NCBI GenBank assembly: GCA_002771395.1
Contig: PCSS01000257.1
Coordinates: forward strand, 1-8,208
DNA: 8,208 bases
DNA from: Bacteroidetes bacterium CG23_combo_of_CG06-09_8_20_14_all_32_9
Lineage (GTDB): Bacteria; Bacteroidota; Bacteroidia; Bacteroidales; GWA2-32-17
Direction of reading: 5' to 3'
This document shows, piece after piece, positions 1 to 5,975 of the stretch; the stretch's first letter is position 1, and every line of letters starts with the position of its first letter. A program made the position numbers and the translations under genes. The notes under the pieces are model-generated. The model was not told the DNA's origin, did not search any database, and worked only from the letters and a program-made list of their open reading frames with translations.

Positions 1-1347
1 AATAACATACCTGCTGGAACAAGTATTAACTTTACTAATCAATCTACCGGAGTATATGATTCTTTACACTGGTATTTTAGTGGAGCAGTACCTGATAATT
101 CTACTGCAAATAATCCTGTTGGAATTTTGTACAGTACTGTTGGAGATTTTGATGTAACTTTAATACTTTTTAGCTCATCGTGCAGTAACGATACATTAAC
201 CAAACCATTGTATATTCATATATTCGACCCTGCAAATGTTGATTCTGTAAAAGCAGATTTTCATGCTATTACCAGTAGATTAATTATTAAGGGATCTACT
301 GTAAAGTTCGAGGATTTATCGCAAGGTGATATCACTCAATGGCAATGGTCTTTTGAATACGGTTCTCCTGCAACTTCTACTGTTCAAAATCCACCGACTA
401 TTACTTATCCAACCCCCGCTGTTTGTGATGTATGTCTTATTGTAAGTAATGGAATATTTAGTGATACTCTTTGTAAAACCGAATATATTGTAGTAACTTC
501 CACTGAATGGCCTGGCGGTAGTTTCTGCGATACCATAAGCAATATTTTACCATCGGAGCATCCGTTATCATTTATGCACCTTACTCCAACTTACTGGGGT
601 TATTTTCCAGGACATAATCAGCTTATACCAAAATATTATGCCGACAAATTTGTAAATTACACTTTTTCTGAGGTAAGCACACTCCTTGTTCCTGTTGTTA
701 AAGCATATAGTGCTGCTCCATCTAACAAAGTATTATTTACTATTTGGGATACTAATAATCAGGGCTTACCCGGTAACGTACTTGGAACTAAAGTTGAATA
801 TATTAACAATTTTGTACCTAATTATTATGGAGTTGTTAATTTTGATAGCCCTGTTCCGGTAAATGGAGAATTTTTTGTAGGATTTCAATTGTATTATAAT
901 ACTCCTGTAGATACCTTTGTGGTTTACATGGCACCCGATCGCGGAATTACAGGAACAAACACTTTGTACATAAGAAAAGATCCAACTTCTGCATGGTTAA
1001 CTCCAAGTCAATTTTTAAGTCCAATGTCAGTTCATACATCATTTGCAATTCAAGTTGTTGGATGTCTTACTGTAATTGGAGTTGAAGAAATTGATATGGA
1101 TTCGCAGGTTGTAGTTTATCCTAATCCTTCATCAGATAAAATTAACATTGAATTGTTTGATGTTATTACAAATATATTTGATTGTAAAATATATGATATA
1201 ACAGGCCGCAGTTTATATGCAGAGCCTTTAGAAATTAATACCAATCATTATGAAATTGATTTAAGCAGATTTAATAACGGAATTTATTTGCTTGAAATAA
1301 CTGTAAATAATCAAAAAATTATAAAGAAAATTTCAGTAATAAAGTAA
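1..1347 (+). CDS. Secreted PKD-domain protein with T9SS type A sorting domain, 5'-truncated
   Basis: The reading frame is open from the first base to the TAA at 1345-1347, so the gene starts upstream of the window and 448 residues are visible. A TTG at 127 lies inside a domain and is not the start. Seen in order: a PKD-like beta-sandwich (about residues 1-74, with 'WYFSGA'), a second one (about 85-165, 'WQWSFEYGSP'), a beta-rich module of about 165 residues (190-356, with 'VLFTIWDTNNQGLPGNVLG') resembling accessory beta-sandwich modules of Bacteroidota exoproteins, and a C-terminal domain (370-448) with 'VVVYPNPSSDKINIEL', 'YDITGR' and 'NNGIYLLEI'. The last is the hallmark of type A cargo of the type IX secretion system, which sends proteins across the outer membrane and usually anchors them to the surface. 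Any catalytic domain would be in the missing N-terminal part, so the function is not known. An adhesin or an exoenzyme is equally possible. Confidence 0.93.
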   Translation, partial: NNIPAGTSINFTNQSTGVYDSLHWYFSGAVPDNSTANNPVGILYSTVGDFDVTLILFSSSCSNDTLTKPLYIHIFDPANVDSVKADFHAITSRLIIKGSTVKFEDLSQGDITQWQWSFEYGSPATSTVQNPPTITYPTPAVCDVCLIVSNGIFSDTLCKTEYIVVTSTEWPGGSFCDTISNILPSEHPLSFMHLTPTYWGYFPGHNQLIPKYYADKFVNYTFSEVSTLLVPVVKAYSAAPSNKVLFTIWDTNNQGLPGNVLGTKVEYINNFVPNYYGVVNFDSPVPVNGEFFVGFQLYYNTPVDTFVVYMAPDRGITGTNTLYIRKDPTSAWLTPSQFLSPMSVHTSFAIQVVGCLTVIGVEEIDMDSQVVVYPNPSSDKINIELFDVITNIFDCKIYDITGRSLYAEPLEINTNHYEIDLSRFNNGIYLLEITVNNQKIIKKISVIK

Positions 1348-1395
1348 CTGATGTTACGCAAACAATAGTTACTTGAGTTTTAAATAAAATGCTCA
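1342..1395 (+). terminator. Possible weak terminator after the T9SS cargo gene
   Basis: A perfect 8-bp inverted repeat (AAGTAACT at 1342-1349 and AGTTACTT at 1367-1374, 17-nt loop) overlaps the stop codon and is followed by GAGTTTT. A second small AT-rich hairpin (TGAG-TTTTA / TAAAA-TG-CTCA, 1374-1395) follows directly. Both stems are AT-rich, so this is only a candidate. It lies where a terminator for the plus-strand gene would be expected. Confidence 0.3.
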
Positions 1396-1420
1396 ATAAT
1401 CAATGTTCAATTAAACTAAA

Positions 1421-1481
1421 ACGGGTTAAAACCATACATTTTGTATCTTGCATCTTGCATCCTGTATCAGATTTACCCCGT
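1421..1481 (-). terminator. Inverted repeat in convergent gap, possible terminator of the minus-strand operon
   Basis: ACGGGTTAAA (1421-1430) and TTTACCCCGT (1472-1481) are complementary at 9 of 10 positions, separated by 41 nt that hold a 7-bp tandem repeat. On the minus strand the hairpin begins 10 nt after the glycosyltransferase stop codon and its far arm is followed by a T-rich stretch (TTTAGTTTAATT), as in an intrinsic terminator, although the loop is unusually long. The CCCCGT arm also recalls the repeat family at 5710-5922, so it may be a decayed copy. Confidence 0.3.
1442..1469. repeat. 7-bp tandem repeat, 4 copies (TGYATCH)
   Basis: Four consecutive heptamers read TGTATCT, TGCATCT, TGCATCC and TGTATCA. 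The array is 28 bp, imperfect and non-coding, in the gap between two convergent genes. It forms most of the loop of the inverted repeat 1421-1481. Heptameric tandem repeats are a known class of bacterial intergenic repeats that arise by slippage. No function is evident. Confidence 0.75.
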
Positions 1482-1491
1482 ACAAAGTATA

Positions 1492-2250
1492 TTACCTCCT
1501 CTTTCTCTTCAGTTCTCTAATTTTTACGTACTTAATAAATACAGCATTAGCCGAAATTTTACAAATAACATAACCCGAATACCCATCAATAAAACCTGCT
1601 TTAATAATAAAATCGCGAAAAAATTTCCAACAGGGGTGCATAATTATTTCAATTATGTACGCTGTTTTACCTTTTTCAAAATCGGCTTTTGCTGCAATTT
1701 CAGTAAATTTATTTACCTGCTCAATATGTTGATAAATTGAGCTATATGAGTAATGGAATAAATCTCCTTTTAAAAAACCTGTAGTGGCGTTTGCTTGCAT
1801 TTCGTAGCGGTCGTGAGGATTTACACCGGTCCATGAACCTTTTGAACTGTCCCAAAGTCGTAATTTACGGTCGGGGTACCAGCCGCAATGCTTAATCCAC
1901 TTTCCACAATAATTTGTTAAACGGTTGAAGTAATATCCGTCGAACTTCCAATTTGCTTTTACTTCTAAAATGGATTTTTCGAGTTCGGGTGAAAGAACTT
2001 CGTCGGCATCCAGCGAAAGTATGTATTTTGAACTTGCCTGGGTTATCGCCCAATTTTTCTGCTGAATATAACCTTCAAAAGCATGTTGTATAAATTTTAC
2101 ATTGTAATTTTTACAAATCTCCTGAGTTTTATCAGTTGAAAAAGAATCAATTACAATAATCTCGTCAGCAATATTTTTTACTGCTTTAATACATCGTGCA
2201 ATGTTTTTATCTTCGTTTAATGTTATTATTACTACCGAAATTGATATCAT
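1492..2250 (-). CDS. Family 2 glycosyltransferase, LPS core (WaaE/KdtX-like)
   Basis: This 252-residue protein transfers a sugar from a nucleotide sugar to an acceptor and has the GT-A fold. The nucleotide-binding start ('SVVIITLNEDKNI', residues 4-17), the aspartate of 'VIDSFSTD' (D35) and the metal-binding DxD motif in 'SLDADEVLSPEL' (D81/D83) are all visible. The C-terminal signature 'FRDFIIKAGFIDGYSG' (211-226) and the very basic tail 'RELKRKRR' are typical of the WaaE/KdtX group, which adds hexoses to the inner core of lipopolysaccharide. There is no transmembrane segment, so it probably works on the inner face of the cytoplasmic membrane, with the basic tail helping attachment. It starts 18 nt after the MurF-Alr stop codon and must be cotranscribed with it. 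The sugar and acceptor cannot be read from the sequence. A role in another surface glycan is the main alternative. Confidence 0.93.
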   Translation of the reverse strand: MISISVVIITLNEDKNIARCIKAVKNIADEIIVIDSFSTDKTQEICKNYNVKFIQHAFEGYIQQKNWAITQASSKYILSLDADEVLSPELEKSILEVKANWKFDGYYFNRLTNYCGKWIKHCGWYPDRKLRLWDSSKGSWTGVNPHDRYEMQANATTGFLKGDLFHYSYSSIYQHIEQVNKFTEIAAKADFEKGKTAYIIEIIMHPCWKFFRDFIIKAGFIDGYSGYVICKISANAVFIKYVKIRELKRKRR

Positions 2251-2268
2251 TTATTATAATTTAAAATT

Positions 2269-4734
2269 TTATTCGTGATAATAAACACGTTTCACACGTC
2301 TCGAAATACCTGTTAAAATTTCATACGGAATAGTTCCAATGATTTCTGAAAGTTTAATAATATCTGTTGCAGAATTAAAAATTATAACTTCATCGCCTTC
2401 GTGTGCATTGGCATCGGTAACATCGAGCATACACATATCCATACAAATGTTTCCAACGGTGGGAGTTAAAACCCCATTAATCTTAAAAATTCCTGCACCA
2501 TTGCCCAGTCTGCGGTCAAGTCCATCGGCATAACCAATAGGAATTGTGGCAATTACCGAATCTCTTTTCAAAACTCCTTTGCGATTGTAACCAACAGTTT
2601 CATTTGCCGGAACTAATTTTATTTGCGATATAACAGTTTTAAGCGAAACCACATTCATAAGTTTTCCATCTAATTTATTTCCGGTGCAGAAACCATAAAG
2701 TCCTATTCCAAGCCTGACCAAATCAAAAGAAAAAGTCGGGAACCTTTCAACTCCGGCAGAATTGAGAATATGTTTTAAAAAATTGTATCCTAATGAACTT
2801 TCTATTTTCTTTATCATAGTTTTAAATAGTTCAATTTGCCGAAATGTGTATGTGTCATCATTTGAATTATCAGCAGATGTTAAGTGAGTAAAAACTGATT
2901 TAACCCTTAACCATGGATTATTTTTTAATTTAAACAAAAGTAAATCTATTTCAGATTCTTCAAAACCGAGTCGTTTCATTCCTGTATCAAGTTTAATATG
3001 AACGTTTATTCTTTGTTTGCCTGTACGTTTTACTTCATTTTGAAACATTTGCATAATCCGCAGATTGTATAACTCGGGTTCCAAGTTATATTCCAGCATC
3101 GCTTCAAAACTTTCAGGTTCGGGGCTCATTACCATAATCGGCATTGAAATTCCTGCCTGACGCAATTCAACTCCTTCATCTGCATAAGCCACAGTTAAAT
3201 AACTTACCTGCTCGAATTGAAGTATGTTGGCTATTTCGAACAAACCGCTTCCGTACGAAAATGCTTTCACCATTGCCATTACACCTGTTCCTTGTTTTAA
3301 CAACGATTTGTAAGCATTTAAGTTCTGAACAAGAGCATTAAGATTTACCTCCAAAACTGTTTCGTGAGCTCTTTGCTGAAGCCTTTTGCTTATTTTTTCA
3401 AACTCAAATTTACGTGCACCTTTTAATAAAATAGTTGCATTATTGAGTTTTAGTGATGGCAGATTCTGAATAAATTCAGTAGAAGTGTAATAAAATTTCT
3501 TTTTTATTTTAAATTTTTCTGAAAATCCTGAAATGGACGAACCTATTCCGATAATCATATCAAGTTGTTGGTCATTAACCATATCAGATACTTCAGAATA
3601 TAAAATTTCTTCGTTGTAACCGCTTTGCAAAATATCGGAAAGAATTAAAATTCGCAATGGATGCTGGTTCTGTTGTATTAAAAAATGAATAGCGATGCGA
3701 AGTGAAGCCAAATCTGAATTGTATGTGTCATTAATTATTGTGCAATTATTTAAACCTTCGTTCATTTGCAAACGCATAGCAACAGGTACAAGGTTTTGAA
3801 CATGAGTTGCTATAAATGAATTATTGTATCCTAATGCTAATAAAGTTGACTGACAAATAATACAATTTTCTATTGAAGCATCATCGGTAAACGGAATTTT
3901 TATTGACAGATTTTCGTTATTAAAAACACTTTCAATTATTGTATTTTTTTCAATTTTTTCGATTTTAACAATTTGCAGATTAGCATCCGGTTTCTTTCCC
4001 CATGTAAATTGTTTTATATTATGTTTTTGGCAATAAACGGGAACTATTTCAGAAATATTGGGATAATCAATGGGAAAAATCAACACTTTTGATTTCTTAA
4101 ACAACTTTAATTTTTCGCTGACTTTTTGCTTTGTATCACCAAAATTTTCCTGATGTGCCGGACCTACATTTGTAAAAATTCCTATTTCGGGACGAATTAT
4201 TTCTGCAAGTTGTTCCATCTCATTGACTTTAGAAATTCCTGCTTCAAAAATTGCCATTTTGTAAGTATGGTCCATTAACCAAACCGATAAAGGAACTCCA
4301 ACCTGGCTGTTATAGCTTCTTGGATTTCTTACAATTACTTTTTCGTCTTTTAACAATTCAAAAAGCCATTCTTTTACAACTGTTTTTCCGTTACTTCCGG
4401 TAATACCAATAACAGTATAATTAAACCTGCTTCTGTGGTATGCAGCTAAGTCCTGTAATGCATCAAGCGTATCGGCAACAACAATAAAAGCGGCATCGGC
4501 ATATAAGCCTGAAGTAATTTTTGAAACAATAAAACAACGAACGCCTTTTTGATATAAATCGGAAATAAAAGTATGTCCATCGTGCCTCTCACCACAAATT
4601 GCAATAAAAAGACTTTCAGCAGGAAACGCAAGACTACGGCTGTCTGTAAGCAAACGACTTATTTTTAGTTCGCCGTTACCGGTAATTTTTCCCTGTGTTA
4701 TTGAGGCTATTTCGCTGGCAGAATAATATGTCAT
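2269..4734 (-). CDS. murF-alr: Bifunctional UDP-MurNAc-tripeptide:D-Ala-D-Ala ligase / alanine racemase
   Basis: This 821-residue cytoplasmic fusion carries two peptidoglycan precursor activities. The N-terminal half (about 1-455) is MurF, which uses ATP to join D-Ala-D-Ala to UDP-MurNAc-tripeptide. It shows the Mur ligase P-loop 'GITGSNGKT' (110-118), 'FEAGISKVNEME' (163-174), 'TNVGPAHQENFG' (188-199), a lysine (about K208) where the carbamylated lysine is expected, and 'NDTYNSDLASL' (335-345). The C-terminal half (about 456-821) is a PLP-dependent alanine racemase making D-alanine. It shows 'MVKAFSYGSG' with the PLP lysine K490, the likely second catalytic residue Y716 in 'VGYNRKG', 'IPIGYADGLDRRLG' (731-744) and 'GNICMDMCMLDVT' (761-773). 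Both active sites look intact. The fusion is common in Bacteroidota and is not an assembly artefact. The ATG at 4734 fits the normal start of the MurF Rossmann-like N-domain. No TAnnTTTG promoter was found in the 246 nt upstream, so transcription probably comes through from thymidine kinase. Confidence 0.97.
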   Translation of the reverse strand: MTYYSASEIASITQGKITGNGELKISRLLTDSRSLAFPAESLFIAICGERHDGHTFISDLYQKGVRCFIVSKITSGLYADAAFIVVADTLDALQDLAAYHRSRFNYTVIGITGSNGKTVVKEWLFELLKDEKVIVRNPRSYNSQVGVPLSVWLMDHTYKMAIFEAGISKVNEMEQLAEIIRPEIGIFTNVGPAHQENFGDTKQKVSEKLKLFKKSKVLIFPIDYPNISEIVPVYCQKHNIKQFTWGKKPDANLQIVKIEKIEKNTIIESVFNNENLSIKIPFTDDASIENCIICQSTLLALGYNNSFIATHVQNLVPVAMRLQMNEGLNNCTIINDTYNSDLASLRIAIHFLIQQNQHPLRILILSDILQSGYNEEILYSEVSDMVNDQQLDMIIGIGSSISGFSEKFKIKKKFYYTSTEFIQNLPSLKLNNATILLKGARKFEFEKISKRLQQRAHETVLEVNLNALVQNLNAYKSLLKQGTGVMAMVKAFSYGSGLFEIANILQFEQVSYLTVAYADEGVELRQAGISMPIMVMSPEPESFEAMLEYNLEPELYNLRIMQMFQNEVKRTGKQRINVHIKLDTGMKRLGFEESEIDLLLFKLKNNPWLRVKSVFTHLTSADNSNDDTYTFRQIELFKTMIKKIESSLGYNFLKHILNSAGVERFPTFSFDLVRLGIGLYGFCTGNKLDGKLMNVVSLKTVISQIKLVPANETVGYNRKGVLKRDSVIATIPIGYADGLDRRLGNGAGIFKINGVLTPTVGNICMDMCMLDVTDANAHEGDEVIIFNSATDIIKLSEIIGTIPYEILTGISRRVKRVYYHE

Positions 4735-4745
4735 AATCTATATGT

Positions 4746-4789
4746 TGGTTGTTATTCGGTTGTCATACGATTGTCATTCAGTTGTTATT
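4746..4789. repeat. 11-bp tandem repeat, 4 copies, left flank of the 16-mer array
   Basis: Four adjoining 11-mers follow the pattern YRRTTGTYATW: TGGTTGTTATT, CGGTTGTCATA, CGATTGTCATT and CAGTTGTTATT. They begin 12 nt upstream of the MurF-Alr start, so they make up most of its immediate 5' leader. Matching 11-mers stand on the other side of the 16-mer array at 4965-4996. Confidence 0.8.
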
Positions 4790-4792
4790 CAT

Positions 4793-4946
4793 TGTTTCAT
4801 TGTTAAATTGCTTCATTGTCTCACTTTCTCATTGTCTCACTTTCTCATTGTCTCACTTTCTCATTGTCTCACTTTCTCATTGTCTCACTTTCTCATTGTC
4901 TCACTTCCTCATTGTCTCACTTTCTTTGGATGTTTCATTGTTAAAT
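4793..4946. repeat. 16-bp perfect direct repeats flanking the tandem array
   Basis: TGTTTCATTGTTAAAT occurs identically at 4793-4808 and 4931-4946, enclosing the seven-copy 16-mer array and a short stretch on its right. This may be a remnant of a larger segmental duplication or slippage event. No coding sequence for mobility lies between the copies, so it is not evidence of an insertion sequence. Confidence 0.75.
4813..4924. repeat. 16-bp tandem repeat, 7 copies
   Basis: The unit TCATTGTCTCACTTTC is repeated head to tail seven times without interruption (112 bp). Six copies are identical and the sixth has one change (T to C at 4907). The unit length is not a multiple of three and both strands are non-coding here, so it is a minisatellite-like array. 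It is strongly strand-asymmetric (pyrimidine-rich on plus, purine-rich on minus). It sits between thymidine kinase and MurF-Alr and would be part of the untranslated leader of MurF-Alr. The near-identity of units suggests recent expansion, so copy number may vary among strains. Confidence 0.95.
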
Positions 4947-4964
4947 CATTGTTCATTGGCGATT

Positions 4965-4996
4965 CGGTTGTCCACGGTTGTCATTCGGTTGTTATA
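4965..4996. repeat. 11-bp tandem repeat, 3 copies, overlapping the end of thymidine kinase
   Basis: CGGTTGTCCA, CGGTTGTCATT and CGGTTGTTATA are adjacent, the first one base short. They match the 11-mers at 4746-4789. The thymidine kinase stop codon (4981-4983) and its last four codons (I-T-T-E) lie inside this repeat, so the protein terminus is written by repeat DNA. Confidence 0.75.
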
Positions 4997-5586
4997 TTAT
5001 TGAATTTATTTTTTTCGGTAAATTTAATATAACAATCGCGGCACAAAGGTTCATATTCCTGGGTTTCGCCTAACAAAACCAATTTTTCGCTTGCCACTTT
5101 TCTGAAAGAATAATGAGCCAGATTTCCGCATTGCATACAAATAGCATGAACCTTAGTTACATACTCGGCAACAGCAAGTAAACCGGGAATTGGTCCAAAT
5201 GGTTTTCCGGTGAAATCCATATCTAATCCTGCCACAATTACTCTTACACCGCTGTTTGCCAAAGTATTACAAACATCAACAAGAGCATTATCAAAAAATT
5301 GGGCTTCGTCAATTCCCACTACGTCAACATTACTAACCAAAAGTAAAATATTGGAAGCGGTATCAACTGGTGTTGAATGAATTGTATTTTCGTCATGCGA
5401 AACAACTTCGTCAACCGAATAGCGAATGTCAATTTTTGGTTTAAAAATTTCAACTTTCTGACGGGCAATTTTTGCCCGTTTAAGACGACGAATTAATTCC
5501 TCGGTTTTACCTGAAAACATTGACCCGCAAATAACTTCAATCCATCCTTTTTTGGGAACTTCACCTCCGTTTTTTTCTAAAAACAT
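4981..5586 (-). CDS. tdk: Thymidine kinase (type II, zinc-binding)
   Basis: Salvage enzyme that phosphorylates thymidine to dTMP with ATP in the cytoplasm. The 201 residues show the P-loop 'GSMFSGKT' (21-28), the 'DEAQFF' motif (93-98) with the likely catalytic base E94, the lasso-loop region '[18 protein letters not shown]' (119-136), and two zinc-binding pairs, C150/C153 and C182/C185. All key residues are present and the length is normal for the family. The start at 5586 gives an N-terminal extension of about 14 residues before the first strand ('IEVICGSMF'), as in Bacteroides homologues. After the last cysteine pair the tail (186-201) is not conserved, and its final residues come from the repeat at 4965-4996. 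It is the first gene of a probable tdk, murF-alr, glycosyltransferase transcript. Confidence 0.97.
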   Translation of the reverse strand: MFLEKNGGEVPKKGWIEVICGSMFSGKTEELIRRLKRAKIARQKVEIFKPKIDIRYSVDEVVSHDENTIHSTPVDTASNILLLVSNVDVVGIDEAQFFDNALVDVCNTLANSGVRVIVAGLDMDFTGKPFGPIPGLLAVAEYVTKVHAICMQCGNLAHYSFRKVASEKLVLLGETQEYEPLCRDCYIKFTEKNKFNNITTE

Positions 5587-5642
5587 ATTTATAATTTTCG
5601 GATTTATTACAAATTATTAATTTTACAAAAATAAAATAAATA

Positions 5643-5650
5643 CAAAGCTA
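5643..5650 (-). promoter_or_regulatory. Candidate -7 promoter element for thymidine kinase
   Basis: On the minus strand the sequence reads TAGCTTTG, matching the Bacteroidota -7 consensus TAnnTTTG, 56 nt before the ATG. A second match, TATTTTTG, lies at 5626-5633. Neither has a clear TTG -33 element at the usual distance, and the region is so AT-rich that chance matches are expected. Confidence 0.35.
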
Positions 5651-5709
5651 TTAATATTTTGTTACTATTCAGTCCATCTTCTTTTTAGCCACAGATTATA
5701 TCAATAAAA

Positions 5710-5851
5710 AATTGTTCGCCCCATTAGATAGCTTATAATTTCACCCCGTTGGATAATTTATTTTCTCATCAGTAAGTACAAACCCAAAACAATATCCAAC
5801 TGGGTAAACGAACTATATAGAAATAGTAATTATCTAACGGGGTAAACAATT
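5710..5851. repeat. Nested palindromic repeats A-B...C-D (core ACCCCGTTRGATA)
   Basis: There are four copies of one motif: A, 5718-5730, plus; B, 5743-5755, plus; C, 5793-5805, minus; D, 5831-5843, minus. A and D share the TTAGATA variant and match over 21 nt (5710-5730 against 5831-5851, three differences). B and C share the TTGGATA variant (12 of 13). An RNA or single DNA strand could therefore fold into an outer stem A:D enclosing an inner stem B:C with a 37-nt loop. The pairing of variants by stem is what selection or common descent of a folded unit would give. The block lies between divergent genes and has no coding potential. Its identity is unknown; a REP- or MITE-like dispersed element is most likely. 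Confidence 0.8.
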
Positions 5852-5866
5852 CACCCCGTTGGATAA
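5830..5866. repeat. Strong hairpin D:E
   Basis: TTATCTAACGGGGT (5830-5843) and ACCCCGTTGGATAA (5853-5866) form a 14-bp stem with a 9-nt loop and a single T-G mismatch, which would be a wobble pair in plus-strand RNA. This is the most stable local structure in the window. Arm D can alternatively pair with A and arm E with F, so the structures compete. There is no following T-run to make it a classical terminator. Confidence 0.8.
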
Positions 5867-5922
5867 CCCTAATTGAAAAACTAATGTGCAATAAAAATAA
5901 AATATCCAACGGGGTAAACAAA
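5850..5922. repeat. Inverted repeat pair E...F with 37-nt loop
   Basis: ACCCCGTTGGATA (5853-5865, plus) and its perfect complement (5903-5915, minus) are separated by 37 nt, exactly as in the B/C pair, although the two loops differ in sequence. The unit has the same size as B/C, so both are probably copies of one element. Arm F ends just upstream of the candidate promoter of the next gene. Confidence 0.8.
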
Positions 5923-5929
5923 TTATCTT

Positions 5930-5937
5930 TACTTTTG
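5930..5937 (+). promoter_or_regulatory. Candidate -7 promoter element for the two-gene unit
   Basis: TACTTTTG matches TAnnTTTG, the -7 element read by the Bacteroidota primary sigma factor, and lies 38 nt before the ATG at 5976. The position where the -33 TTG would be expected (about 5908-5912) falls inside repeat arm F and does not contain TTG. The gap to the peptidase gene has no such element, so both genes may depend on this one. Confidence 0.5.
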
Positions 5938-5975
5938 CGGGTGAGTAATAACAATATTTTAAATTGTTTTAAATT

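Noticed and set aside
127..1347. A complete gene starting at the TTG at 127
   Set aside because: The frame is open to base 1 and the upstream codons encode the first half of a PKD domain, so the gene is simply cut by the window.
1441..1740. Plus-strand ORF of 99 residues
   Set aside because: It is mostly the antisense of the glycosyltransferase gene preceded by the heptamer repeat, with no protein-like features.
2269..4734. MurF-Alr fusion as an assembly error or frameshift artefact
   Set aside because: The joined frame is continuous, both halves have intact active-site motifs, and the fusion is the usual form in this phylum.
4821..4912. Six minus-strand mini-ORFs (ATG-AGA-AAG-TGA, one with AGG) in the 16-mer array as regulatory upstream ORFs
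   Set aside because: They follow automatically from the repeat unit; the single base change being synonymous can be chance, and nothing shows that they are translated.
4742..5032. Two overlapping plus-strand reading frames encoding SLSHCLTF-type repeats
   Set aside because: They are translations of the 16-bp tandem array in two frames; the unit length is not a multiple of three, composition is low complexity, and one overlaps the thymidine kinase gene.
5710..5922. CRISPR array
   Set aside because: The copies occur in both orientations, spacing between neighbours is irregular, the conserved part is only 13-21 nt, and no cas gene is present.
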